NCBI GenBank assembly: GCA_910578505.1
Contig: CAJTPV010000030.1
Location: 1 to 38,034 of the forward strand
Reading direction: 5' to 3'
DNA from: an uncultured Oscillospiraceae bacterium
GTDB taxonomy: Bacteria; Bacillota; Clostridia; Oscillospirales; Oscillospiraceae
Length of the DNA: 38,034 nt
A program made the position numbers and the translations under genes. Below the pieces are notes generated by a model, which was given only the letters and a program-made list of their open reading frames with translations, made no database searches and was not told the origin of the DNA. Shown one piece after another: positions 14,608 to 22,400 of the stretch (positions are counted from its first letter, which is position 1; each line of letters begins with the position of its first letter).

Positions 14608-15363
14608 GTGGCAAAAATAATTGCAATTGTCAATCAAAAGGGCGGCGTGGGCAAAACAACCACTTGCGTCAACCTGGTTGCCGCTCTGCGGGAAAAAGGG
14701 CAGCGGGTCCTGCTGTGTGATTTTGACCCGCAGGCGAACGCGACTTCGGGCATGGGAGTCGATAAGACTCTGTCGCAGGGTGTCTACGACGCGCTGTTGG
14801 GGGGTGTGGACCCCCGGAAACGGGTGGTGCCCACCAAGTACGGCGACGTGCTGCCGTCCTCCAAGGGGCTGGCGGGCGCGGGTGTGGAGATGGTGGCGCT
14901 GCCGGAGCGGGAGTACCTGCTGAAGAAGGCGCTGCAGCAGATTTCCCCCGACTACGACTACATATTCATTGACTGCCCCCCGTCCCTGGAGCTGCTGACG
15001 CTGAACGCCCTGTGCGCGGCAGACAGCACCCTGGTCCCCGTGCAGAGCGAGTATTTCGCTCTGGAGGGACTGAGCGACCTGATGTATACCATCCGTCTGG
15101 TGCGCCGGGGGCTGAATCCCTCTCTGGAGCTGGAGGGGGTCCTGATGACTATGTATGACAGCCGGACCAACCTGGCCCTGCAGGTAGCCGAAGAAGTCAA
15201 GCGCTACTTTCCCGGCAAGGTATACGCCACCGTAATCCCCCGGAACGTCCGGCTCAGCGAAGCGCCCAGTCACGGCAAGCCCATCAACTACTACGACCGC
15301 ACCTCCCGCGGCTGCGAGGCCTACAACTCCCTGGCGGACGAATTCCTGCGGAAAAACGCCTGA
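14608..15363 (+). CDS. parA: Chromosome partitioning ATPase ParA (Soj)
   Basis: A 251-residue ParA. It has the deviant Walker A KGGVGKTT at 11-18, DFDPQANATSG, and the FIDCPPSLELLT switch region. ParA binds ATP and non-specific DNA and moves ParB-parS complexes; Soj proteins also control DnaA. The GTG at 14608 with CGGAGGTG upstream gives the standard MAKIIAIVNQKGG start. parS2 is upstream and parB follows after a 130-bp gap. Confidence 0.95.
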   Translation: MAKIIAIVNQKGGVGKTTTCVNLVAALREKGQRVLLCDFDPQANATSGMGVDKTLSQGVYDALLGGVDPRKRVVPTKYGDVLPSSKGLAGAGVEMVALPEREYLLKKALQQISPDYDYIFIDCPPSLELLTLNALCAADSTLVPVQSEYFALEGLSDLMYTIRLVRRGLNPSLELEGVLMTMYDSRTNLALQVAEEVKRYFPGKVYATVIPRNVRLSEAPSHGKPINYYDRTSRGCEAYNSLADEFLRKNA

Positions 15364-15423
15364 CAGACACGATCCATCAAAACCGAGCAGCCGGCAACGG
15401 ATCAGCAACCCCAAAAACACCCC

Positions 15424-15468
15424 CATTAAAAGTTCTTTTTGATACTTTTTCTTTCAAGAAAAAGTATG
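15424..15468 (-). repeat. Dispersed palindromic repeat, copy 2 (inverted)
   Basis: Exact reverse complement of 13473-13517. The two copies face each other across the hydrolase gene, parS2 and parA. This copy ends within 30 bp of the parB start. Confidence 0.85.
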
Positions 15469-15495
15469 ACACCGAAAAAAGGAGAACGAATCTCT

Positions 15496-16365
15496 ATGGC
15501 GAAGGAGAAAGGCATGGGTAAAGGCCTGGGCGCACTGCTGGGAGATGATTTCTCCGTGGATTTCTCCGCCCCCTCCTCGACCCTGCCCGTGTCCCAGATC
15601 GAAAGCTGCCGCAATCAGCCCCGCAAGAACTTCGACCAGGAGAAGCTGGAGGAGCTGGCGGAGTCCATCCGGCAGCACGGCGTCATCCAGCCCCTGACCG
15701 TGCGCAAGCTCTCCTCCGGCTACTACCAGATCATCGCCGGGGAGCGCCGGTGGCGGGCGGCGCGGCTGGCCGGCCTGACGGAGATCCCCGCCGTGGTCAT
15801 CGAAGCCGACGACAAGCTGGCCATGGAGCTGGCGATGATCGAGAACCTCCAGCGGGAGGACCTGAACCCCATGGAGGAGGCCCAGGGCTTCAAGGTCCTG
15901 GTGGAGAACTACGGCATGACCCAGGAGCAGGCCGCCGCCAGCGTGGGCAAATCCCGCAGCGCCGTGGCCAACTCCATGCGGCTGCTGGCCCTGGCGGAGC
16001 CTCTGCGGGTGCTGGTGGAGGACGGCAAGCTCACCGCCGGCCACGGTCGGGCCATCCTCCCCCTCCCCCCTGCCCTGCGGGAGGACGCGGCGGCAGCGAT
16101 CATCAAGTCCGGGCTCAGCGTCCGGCAGACGGAGCAGCTGGTAAAGCAGCTGCTGGCGAAGAACGGGGAGCCAGAGAAGGAGAAACCCAAGGCGGCGGCC
16201 AAGGTCCCGGACTATGTGGCGGAGGCGGAGCACTCCCTGTCCACCCGGCTGGGCCGGGCCTGCCACATCTCCAGGGGCCGGAAAAAGGGCAAAATCGAAA
16301 TCGAGTACTACGGTGTGGACGACTTGAACGATCTGCTGGAGTCCCTGGGCGGGCTGGTGAACTGA
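15496..16365 (+). CDS. parB: Chromosome partitioning protein ParB (Spo0J)
   Basis: A 289-residue ParB. The N-terminal MGKGLGALLG is the ParA-interacting segment, residues 30-120 form the CTPase domain with GERRWRA at 82-88, and MTQEQAAASVGKSRSAVANSMRLL is the parS-binding HTH. A short C-terminal dimerisation domain ends the protein. ParB loads at parS, slides as a CTP clamp and recruits SMC. AAGGAG lies before the ATG at 15496; the frame extends further upstream into the repeat but without an SD. Confidence 0.95.
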   Translation: MAKEKGMGKGLGALLGDDFSVDFSAPSSTLPVSQIESCRNQPRKNFDQEKLEELAESIRQHGVIQPLTVRKLSSGYYQIIAGERRWRAARLAGLTEIPAVVIEADDKLAMELAMIENLQREDLNPMEEAQGFKVLVENYGMTQEQAAASVGKSRSAVANSMRLLALAEPLRVLVEDGKLTAGHGRAILPLPPALREDAAAAIIKSGLSVRQTEQLVKQLLAKNGEPEKEKPKAAAKVPDYVAEAEHSLSTRLGRACHISRGRKKGKIEIEYYGVDDLNDLLESLGGLVN

Positions 16366-16370
16366 GAGTC

Positions 16371-16386
16371 TGTTTCACGTGAAACA
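16371..16386. other. parS centromere site 3
   Basis: TGTTTCACGTGAAACA, perfect, in the parB-serS gap only 5 bp after the parB stop. Confidence 0.95.
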
Positions 16387-16425
16387 CACCCCCCATAAAA
16401 CCGCACCTCATCGAGGAGAAGAAAT

Positions 16426-17730
16426 ATGTTAGACATCAAATTCATTCGGGATAACCCGGACGCTGTCCGGGAAAATATCAAAAAGAAGTACCAGGAGGAG
16501 AAGCTCCCCCTGGTGGACCAGGTCCTGGCGCTGGACAGCGAAAACCGGGCCGCCATCACCGAGGCCAGCGAGCTGCGGGCCAAGCGCAACACCCTGAGCA
16601 AGCAGGTGGGCATGCTGATGGGTCAGGCCAAGAAGGACCCGTCCAAGCTCCAGGAGGCGGAGACCGCCAAGGAACAGGTCAAGGCCAACGCCGCCCGGCT
16701 GGCGGAGCTGGAGCAGAAGGAGACGGACCTGGAGGCGCAGATCCACAAGATCATGATGGTGATCCCCAATATCATCGACGCCTCTGTGCCCATCGGCCCG
16801 GACGACAGCTGCAACGTGGAGGTGGAGCGGTTCGGCGAACCGGCTGTGCCCGCTTTCGACATCCCCTACCATACCGAGATCATGGAGCGGTTTGGCGGCA
16901 TTGATATGGACGCCGCCGGTCGGGTCTCCGGCAACGGCTTCTACTACCTGCTGGGCGATATCGCCCGCCTCCATGAGGCGGTGCTGGCCTATGCCAGGGA
17001 CTTCATGATCGACAAGGGCTTTACCTTCTGTATCCCGCCCTATATGATCCGCGGCAACGTGGTGGAGGGCGTCATGAGCCAGACCGATATGGACGCCATG
17101 ATGTATAAGATCGAGGGCGAGGACCTGTATCTCATCGGCACCAGCGAGCACTCCATGATCGGACGCTTCATCGACCAGATCCTGCCGGAGTCCTCCCTCC
17201 CCCAGACCCTGACCTCCTACTCCCCCTGCTTCCGGAAGGAGAAGGGCGCCCACGGCGTGGAGGAGCGGGGCGTGTACCGCATCCACCAGTTTGAAAAGCA
17301 GGAGATGATCGTGGTCTGTAAGCCGGAGGAGTCCATGGACTGGTACAACAAGATGTGGCAGTACAGTGTGGAGCTGTTCCGCAGCATGGATATCCCGGTG
17401 CGGCAGCTGGAGTGCTGCTCCGGCGATCTGGCGGATCTGAAGGTCAAGTCCTGTGATATCGAGGCGTGGAGCCCCCGGCAGAAGAAATATTTCGAGGTCT
17501 GCTCCTGCTCCAATATGGGCGACGCCCAGGCCAGGAGACTGCGCATCCGCGTGAAGGGTGAAGATGGGAAGAATTACCTCCCCCACACCTTGAATAACAC
17601 CGTCGTCGCGCCGCCGAGAATGCTGATCGCGTTTTTGGAGAATAATCTCCAGGCGGACGGCAGCGTAAAGGTCCCCGAGCCTTTGCGCCCCTATATGGGC
17701 GGCGCGGAGGTACTGCAGCCGAAGCATTGA
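16426..17730 (+). CDS. serS: Seryl-tRNA synthetase
   Basis: A 434-residue class II synthetase. The N-terminal tRNA-binding coiled coil occupies about 1-110. The catalytic core has TSEH for serine recognition, motif 2 FRKEKGAHGVEERGVYRIHQ and motif 3 region EVCSCSNMGDAQARRLRIR. Length is standard. GAGGAGAAG precedes the ATG. No T-box leader is visible. Confidence 0.95.
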   Translation: MLDIKFIRDNPDAVRENIKKKYQEEKLPLVDQVLALDSENRAAITEASELRAKRNTLSKQVGMLMGQAKKDPSKLQEAETAKEQVKANAARLAELEQKETDLEAQIHKIMMVIPNIIDASVPIGPDDSCNVEVERFGEPAVPAFDIPYHTEIMERFGGIDMDAAGRVSGNGFYYLLGDIARLHEAVLAYARDFMIDKGFTFCIPPYMIRGNVVEGVMSQTDMDAMMYKIEGEDLYLIGTSEHSMIGRFIDQILPESSLPQTLTSYSPCFRKEKGAHGVEERGVYRIHQFEKQEMIVVCKPEESMDWYNKMWQYSVELFRSMDIPVRQLECCSGDLADLKVKSCDIEAWSPRQKKYFEVCSCSNMGDAQARRLRIRVKGEDGKNYLPHTLNNTVVAPPRMLIAFLENNLQADGSVKVPEPLRPYMGGAEVLQPKH

Positions 17731-17763
17731 TCAAATATATTATCATAAAAGGAGTTGTGTACT

Positions 17764-18183
17764 ATGAAACTGTCGAACGTACTGAAGGTCTTTGGAGCTG
17801 CAGCCTTAGTTGCCGGATTGACGCCCTACCGGATCACCAGGGACGAGGAGACCGGCGAGAAAAAGGTCCGGGCCCTCTTCTGGGAAGCCTCCCGCGGCCC
17901 GAAGGTGGAGGGCGAAGAATCGGACCTGTCTGTGCATCTGGGCTTTTTCAGCCCGGTGGAGAAGGAGGATGACGAGCCCCACTTCTTTGCCGACGAGCTG
18001 ACCGTGGAGTATACCAGAGAGGAGACTGAGACGCCGGAGGAGACCAAGGAGACTGCGGAAGCAGCAGAGGCCGCCGCGGAGGACGCGCCGGAGGCCGGGG
18101 CGGAAGAGCCGGCGGAGGCAGCCGCTGCGGAGGAGCTGGCGGAAGAAGAGATTAAGGATGCTGACACCTCTGAAGAAAACTGA
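17764..18183 (+). CDS. Unknown acidic protein with Ala/Glu-rich tail
   Basis: A 139-residue protein that I cannot assign. The N-terminus (MKLSNVLKVFGAAALVAGL) is mildly amphipathic or hydrophobic without a clear signal cleavage site; residues 20-80 look folded (PYRITRDEETGEKKVRALFW); residues from about 85 onward are a low-complexity Glu/Ala tail with almost no basic residues. AAAGGAG lies upstream of the ATG at 17764. It sits between serS and mscL. Confidence 0.75.
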   Translation: MKLSNVLKVFGAAALVAGLTPYRITRDEETGEKKVRALFWEASRGPKVEGEESDLSVHLGFFSPVEKEDDEPHFFADELTVEYTREETETPEETKETAEAAEAAAEDAPEAGAEEPAEAAAAEELAEEEIKDADTSEEN

Positions 18184-18217
18184 GAATGGAGCTGCATAAG
18201 CAGCGGGAATCTGACGA

Positions 18218-18604
18218 ATGAAAAAATTTTTAGAAGAGTTTAAAGCATTTGCTATGCGCGGCAATGTGATGGATCTGGCCGTGGGCGTAATTGTCGGCGG
18301 CGCCTTCGGCTCCATCACCTCCTCTTTGATTGACGACATCATTATGCCCGTGGTTGGCATCTTTGTCAGCCAGGCCAGCTTTGCCGACCTGTCGGTGCAG
18401 ATTGGCGGCGCGGTGATCACCTACGGCAATTTCATCCAGGCGGTGCTGAACTTCCTGATTATGGCCTTTGTGGTGTTCTGTATGGTGAAGGCCATCAACA
18501 AGCTGCACCACAATACGCCGCAGACCCCGCCCCCGCCCCCCGCTCCATCCAAAGAGGAGCAGCTGCTGACGGAGATCCGGGACCTGCTGAAGGAAAAGGG
18601 ATGA
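18218..18604 (+). CDS. mscL: Large-conductance mechanosensitive channel MscL
   Basis: A 128-residue MscL, a homopentameric channel that releases solutes on hypo-osmotic shock. The N-terminal amphipathic helix plus TM1 (EEFKAFAMRGNVMDLAVGVI, then VGGAFG) is nearly invariant in the family; TM2 covers about 72-92, followed by a Pro-rich linker and a C-terminal helix (SKEEQLLTEIRDLLKEK). The stop overlaps the rsmG start (ATGA). Confidence 0.95.
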   Translation: MKKFLEEFKAFAMRGNVMDLAVGVIVGGAFGSITSSLIDDIIMPVVGIFVSQASFADLSVQIGGAVITYGNFIQAVLNFLIMAFVVFCMVKAINKLHHNTPQTPPPPPAPSKEEQLLTEIRDLLKEKG

Positions 18605-19296
18605 GACAGGTTCTGGAGGCGGGCCTGCCGGCCCTGGGACTGGACACCGCCGCCATCCCCGCACTGGAGCGGTTTGCGGAGATGCTGCTCCAGCGCAACC
18701 GGGTGATGAACCTGACGGCCATTACAGAGCCCAGGGACGTGGCCGCCCTGCACCTGCTGGACAGCCTGGCGCTGATCTCCCTGGCCGGCCTGGAGGACGG
18801 CTCCGCAGTGGACGTCGGCACAGGCGCTGGATTCCCCGGCCTGCCCCTGGCCATCGTGAGGCCCCGGCTGCAGGTAACGCTGCTGGACAGCCTGGGGAAA
18901 CGGGTCGGCTTTTTGCGGGAGGTCTGTGAGACCCTTGGCGTGACAAACGCGGAGTGTGTGCAGGGGCGGGCGGAGGAGTTCGCCGCGGAGCGGCGGGAGG
19001 TCTACGACTGGGCGGTGAGCCGGGCGGTGGCCGCGCTGCCGGTGCTGTGCGAGCTGTGCCTGCCGCTGGTCAGGGTGGGCGGCTGCTTTCTGGCGATGAA
19101 GTCCAGCCACACGGAGGCGGAGATCGAGCAGGCCGGAGGGGCGGTCAGGATCCTGGGCGGGCGGATTGCCTGGATCAGGGATTACACGATCCCTACTACG
19201 GAGGTTGTCCACAGGGTGGTCTGCGTGGAAAAGGTTGCGGGCACCCCAAAAAAATATCCGCGGCGGTTTGCACAGATGAAGAAGACGCCGCTGTAA
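18601..19296 (+). CDS. rsmG: 16S rRNA m7G527 methyltransferase RsmG
   Basis: A 231-residue SAM-dependent enzyme. The N-terminal helix bundle ends with NRVMNLTAITEPRDVAALHL, and motif I VDVGTGAGFPGLPLAI is diagnostic, followed by LLDSLGKRVGFL. It methylates N7 of G527 in 16S rRNA; loss gives low-level streptomycin resistance in other bacteria. It is translationally coupled to mscL. rsmG near parAB is the usual origin-proximal setting in Firmicutes. Confidence 0.95.
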   Translation: MRQVLEAGLPALGLDTAAIPALERFAEMLLQRNRVMNLTAITEPRDVAALHLLDSLALISLAGLEDGSAVDVGTGAGFPGLPLAIVRPRLQVTLLDSLGKRVGFLREVCETLGVTNAECVQGRAEEFAAERREVYDWAVSRAVAALPVLCELCLPLVRVGGCFLAMKSSHTEAEIEQAGGAVRILGGRIAWIRDYTIPTTEVVHRVVCVEKVAGTPKKYPRRFAQMKKTPL

Positions 19297-19396
19297 AATG
19301 ACGGCAGGCAGCAGAATTCGTGACGGAGAGGGCGCGTCCCCTCCCGGCAATTTGGAAGAATACGATAGGCGAATAGCAGATGGAGGTGATGCTCTG

Positions 19397-20140
19397 GTGG
19401 GTCAGACCATCGTAGTTGTTTCTGGAAAGGGCGGCACGGGGAAGACATCCTTTACCGCCAACGTGGGAATGGCCCTGGCCATGCTGGGGCGCTCGACCCT
19501 GTGCCTGGACTGTGACGTGGGCCTGCGGAATCTGGATATTGCCATGGTGATGACCGATTGCGCGATGATGGATTTCACCGACGTGCTGGCCGGTTACTGC
19601 ACCCTGGAGGACGCGGCTGTCCCCCATCCGAGACAGAGCAACCTCCATCTGCTCACCGCCCCCACCCGCATCGGCGTTTCCTCCATTGACCGGGAGGCGT
19701 TCCGGGATTTGTTCCCGGTGATCAACGAGCGCTATGATTACTGCCTTGTGGACGCCCCTGCGGGCTTGGGCGCAGGCTTCCACCTGGCCATCTCCGGCGC
19801 GGACCGGGCGGTGGTGGTCACAACCACCGAGGCCAGCAGCCTCCGGGACGCCCAGCGCACCGCAATGGAGCTGAGCGTCCTTCCGGCGGACAGCGTCCAT
19901 ATGGTGGTCAACCGGTGCAGGCAGAAGCTGCTGAAGTCCCTGCATCAGACGATCGACGACGCCATTGACAGTACGGGCCTGCCCCTTTTGGGCGTTGTCC
20001 CGGAGGATGAGACCATGTCCCTGTATGCCGGGCGGGGGACGCCGCTGCTGCTGACGGATAACGAGTGTGCCGCCCGGGCGTACCGGAACATCGCCCGCCG
20101 CATGGATGGACAGCGGACGCCGCTTATGAAAATCAGATGA
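19397..20140 (+). CDS. MinD-like ParA-family ATPase
   Basis: A 247-residue P-loop ATPase. It has the deviant Walker A GKGGTGKTS at 10-18, CLDCDVGLRNLDIAM as the switch I-like MinD signature, and LVDAPAGLG as Walker B. The start is GTG 19397 with GGAGGTGAT at ideal spacing; an upstream ATG frame overlaps the end of rsmG. MinD directs MinC to membrane sites away from midcell, but minC and minE are not visible here, and the C-terminus (NIARRMDGQRTPLMKIR) is only weakly like a membrane-targeting helix. The minD-mgsA order fits clostridial clusters. Confidence 0.8.
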   Translation: MGQTIVVVSGKGGTGKTSFTANVGMALAMLGRSTLCLDCDVGLRNLDIAMVMTDCAMMDFTDVLAGYCTLEDAAVPHPRQSNLHLLTAPTRIGVSSIDREAFRDLFPVINERYDYCLVDAPAGLGAGFHLAISGADRAVVVTTTEASSLRDAQRTAMELSVLPADSVHMVVNRCRQKLLKSLHQTIDDAIDSTGLPLLGVVPEDETMSLYAGRGTPLLLTDNECAARAYRNIARRMDGQRTPLMKIR

Positions 20141-20274
20141 GTCCTGCCGGGCGGGCCGGCGGCGTTAGACGCCGGCGTATATGGTCAGCCGTCCGGTGCA
20201 GATGCCTATAGCAAAGCATTTTTTGAAAGTGCCTATAGAGAGACATCAAAGGAAATAGAAAGGAATAGATCGGT

Positions 20275-20688
20275 ATGTATCTTGCTCTGATGTCCCACGA
20301 CAATAAAAAGGATCTTATGGTCCAGTTCTGTTCCGCCTATGCCGGTATTTTGTCCCGGCACGTCCTCTGCGCGACGAATACCACCGGTCGCATGATTTCG
20401 GAGGCCACGGGGTTGAAGATCCATCTGTTTTTGTCCTGCCAGCATGGCGGCAGCCAGCAGATCGGCGCGCGGATTGCGTATAATGAGATGGATATGGTCC
20501 TGTTTTTCGTGGACCCCAACGACTCCAGTTTGGAGGAGGAGTCGCTGTACATTTCCAGGCTGTGCGACCAGAATAATATTCCGTATGCCTCCAACGCGGC
20601 CACGGCGGAGATGCTTTTGCTTGGTATGGACCGCGGCGACCTTGACTGGCGGAAGATTATTAATCCCAAGCACAAGCTCAATCGCTAG
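20275..20688 (+). CDS. Methylglyoxal synthase-like protein with altered active site
   Basis: A 137-residue member of the MGS-like domain family, aligning along its length with bacterial MgsA (ALMSHDNKK, ATNTTGRMISEATGL, QQIGARIAYNEMD, FFVDP, IPYASNAATAE). MgsA converts dihydroxyacetone phosphate to methylglyoxal and phosphate. In known enzymes the catalytic base is the Asp of G-G-D-Q-Q; here residue 60 is Ser (CQHGGSQQIG), and the preceding S-G-P is S-C-Q. Family membership is clear but catalysis by the standard mechanism is doubtful. AGAAAGGAA precedes the ATG. Confidence 0.75.
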   Translation: MYLALMSHDNKKDLMVQFCSAYAGILSRHVLCATNTTGRMISEATGLKIHLFLSCQHGGSQQIGARIAYNEMDMVLFFVDPNDSSLEEESLYISRLCDQNNIPYASNAATAEMLLLGMDRGDLDWRKIINPKHKLNR

Positions 20689-20714
20689 TACCCGGACTCT
20701 TACCGCGAAGTATG

Positions 20715-20960
20715 ACGTGCTGTCATGCTCTCGTCCCGCTAGGACAGGGGACGGGAGCATTGCCATGTTTCCGGCGCCCTGGGGCCCCGCCCCAGACCCC
20801 GCCAGGGCTTTGCCCTGGACCCACAGCCTTTTGGAAAAGGCTGGCGAAAACTTTTATTGCACCTCCGTATGATGCCGCCCTGCTGGCCGGAAATATGGCA
20901 AAGCCATGTTTTCGGCGGGGGGTTTTTGTGGGGCGTATGCGGGAGGTGGATTTTGGGAGG
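20715..20960. repeat. GC-rich hairpin cluster before hisS
   Basis: A 280-bp gap with no supported gene. It holds a terminator-like hairpin (ATGCTCTCGTCCC with GGGACGGGAGCAT, about 20722-20760), then GGGGCCCCGCCCC, a CCAGGGC/GCCCTGG hairpin (about 20801-20818) and a CAGCCTTTTGGAAAAGGCTG hairpin (about 20823-20843) ending in CTTTT. This series looks like a dispersed intergenic repeat, and similar AGGGC-AAA-GCCCTTT hairpins occur at 35183-35285. I see no T-box motif for hisS. Confidence 0.55.
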
Positions 20961-20967
20961 AAGATTT

Positions 20968-22326
20968 ATGAAAGTCCAGCCGAGAACGCTCTCCGGTTTT
21001 ATGGAGCTGCTCCCCCGCGAGCAGATGTTGATGGAAAAGATGATGGCCGTGCTGCGGGAGACCTATGCCGCTTATGGGTTCGCACCACTGGATACCCCTG
21101 TCATTGAGGCCAGCGAGGTTTTATTGGCCAAGGCCGGCGGTGAGACGGAAAAACAGATTTACCGGTTCTCTAAGGGGGACAGCGACCTCTCCCTGCGCTT
21201 CGATTTGACCGTGCCCCTGGCGAAGTATGTCGCGCTCCATTATAATGAGCTGCCCTTCCCCTTCCGCCGCTTCCAGATCGGAAAGGTCTACCGCGGTGAG
21301 CGCGCCCAGCGGGGCCGGTTCCGGGAGTTCTATCAGGCGGATATTGATATTATTGGCGACGGTAAGCTGGATATCGCCAATGAGGCCGAGATTCCGGCGA
21401 TTATTTTTCAGACCTTCTCCCGCCTGGGGCTGCGGCGGTTCCAGATTCGCGTGAACAACCGAAAGATCCTCAATGGATTTTATGCGATGCTGGAGCTGAG
21501 TGAGCAGGCCGGGGATATTATGCGGACCGTGGACAAGCTGGAGAAGATCGGCCCGGAGAAGGTGGCGCAGCTGCTGACCGGCGAGCTGGGCGTCCCCCAA
21601 CAGGCCGCGGACGAGATCCTGCGGTTTATTGCGATCAGAGGCGGCAATGCCGGCGTCCTCCAGGCGCTGGAGCAGTACCGCGGCAGAAATGCCCTGTTTG
21701 ACGCCGGGCTGGAGGAGCTGGCCACGGTGGTGAAGTATTTGTCCGCCTTCGGCGTGCCGGAGGAGAATTTCGCCGTGGATCTGACCATCGCCCGCGGCTT
21801 GGACTACTATACGGGTACGGTCTATGAGACCACGATGCTGGACCACCCGGAGATCGGCTCCGTCTGCTCCGGCGGCCGGTATGACAACCTGGCAGAATAT
21901 TATACCAATAAAATACTGCCGGGTGTTGGGATATCGATTGGGCTGACCCGCCTGTTCTTTGTTTTGAACGAACAGAGGATGCTGAATGCGGATTGCTGCG
22001 CCGCCGCTGCCGATGTGCTGGTGCTCCCGATGACGGCGGACCTCTCCCCTGCTATCGCCCTGGCCGCCCGCCTGCGGGAGACCGGCCTGCGGGTGCAGCT
22101 GTATACGGAGAAGAAGAAGTTTCACGCAAAGATGAATTATGCGGACAGACTGAAAATTCCCTATGTGGTTTTCCTTGGAGAGGATGAGCTCAGCGCCGGC
22201 GTTGTCAGCTGTAAGGATATGGCCTCCGGCGAGCAGACAAAGCTGGCGTATGACGAGACCTTGGCCCGTATCCAGGCCGGCTTGGCACGAAAATACAGCG
22301 GTACGGTGATCCGCACAGAGGAATAG
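20968..22326 (+). CDS. hisS: Histidyl-tRNA synthetase
   Basis: A 452-residue class II synthetase. It has motif 1 region FRRFQIGKVYRGERAQRGRF, which runs into motif 2 (REFYQADIDIIG), the histidine-specific loop LDYYTGTVYET, and a C-terminal anticodon-binding domain from about residue 345 (VLVLPMTADLSPAI). GGGAGGAAG precedes the ATG at 20968, which I prefer over longer in-frame starts. aspS follows, a common pairing in Firmicutes. Confidence 0.95.
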   Translation: MKVQPRTLSGFMELLPREQMLMEKMMAVLRETYAAYGFAPLDTPVIEASEVLLAKAGGETEKQIYRFSKGDSDLSLRFDLTVPLAKYVALHYNELPFPFRRFQIGKVYRGERAQRGRFREFYQADIDIIGDGKLDIANEAEIPAIIFQTFSRLGLRRFQIRVNNRKILNGFYAMLELSEQAGDIMRTVDKLEKIGPEKVAQLLTGELGVPQQAADEILRFIAIRGGNAGVLQALEQYRGRNALFDAGLEELATVVKYLSAFGVPEENFAVDLTIARGLDYYTGTVYETTMLDHPEIGSVCSGGRYDNLAEYYTNKILPGVGISIGLTRLFFVLNEQRMLNADCCAAAADVLVLPMTADLSPAIALAARLRETGLRVQLYTEKKKFHAKMNYADRLKIPYVVFLGEDELSAGVVSCKDMASGEQTKLAYDETLARIQAGLARKYSGTVIRTEE

Positions 22327-22400
22327 AGCCGGTTTCTCTGGAATTTGACATACAAAACGTATTTTATTGGATTCTATATACTGAAAGGAATGATTTACCC

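Noticed and set aside
20712..21107. ORFs covering the hisS leader region
   Set aside because: They run through hairpin repeats and overlap the start of hisS.
22345..22380. TTGACA before aspS as a promoter
   Set aside because: The nearest good -10 (TATATA) is 24 bp away and the 17-bp position gives a poor TGGATT, so I did not list it.
16366..22400. T-box riboswitches before serS, hisS and aspS
   Set aside because: I looked for the T-box core and a following terminator and saw neither.
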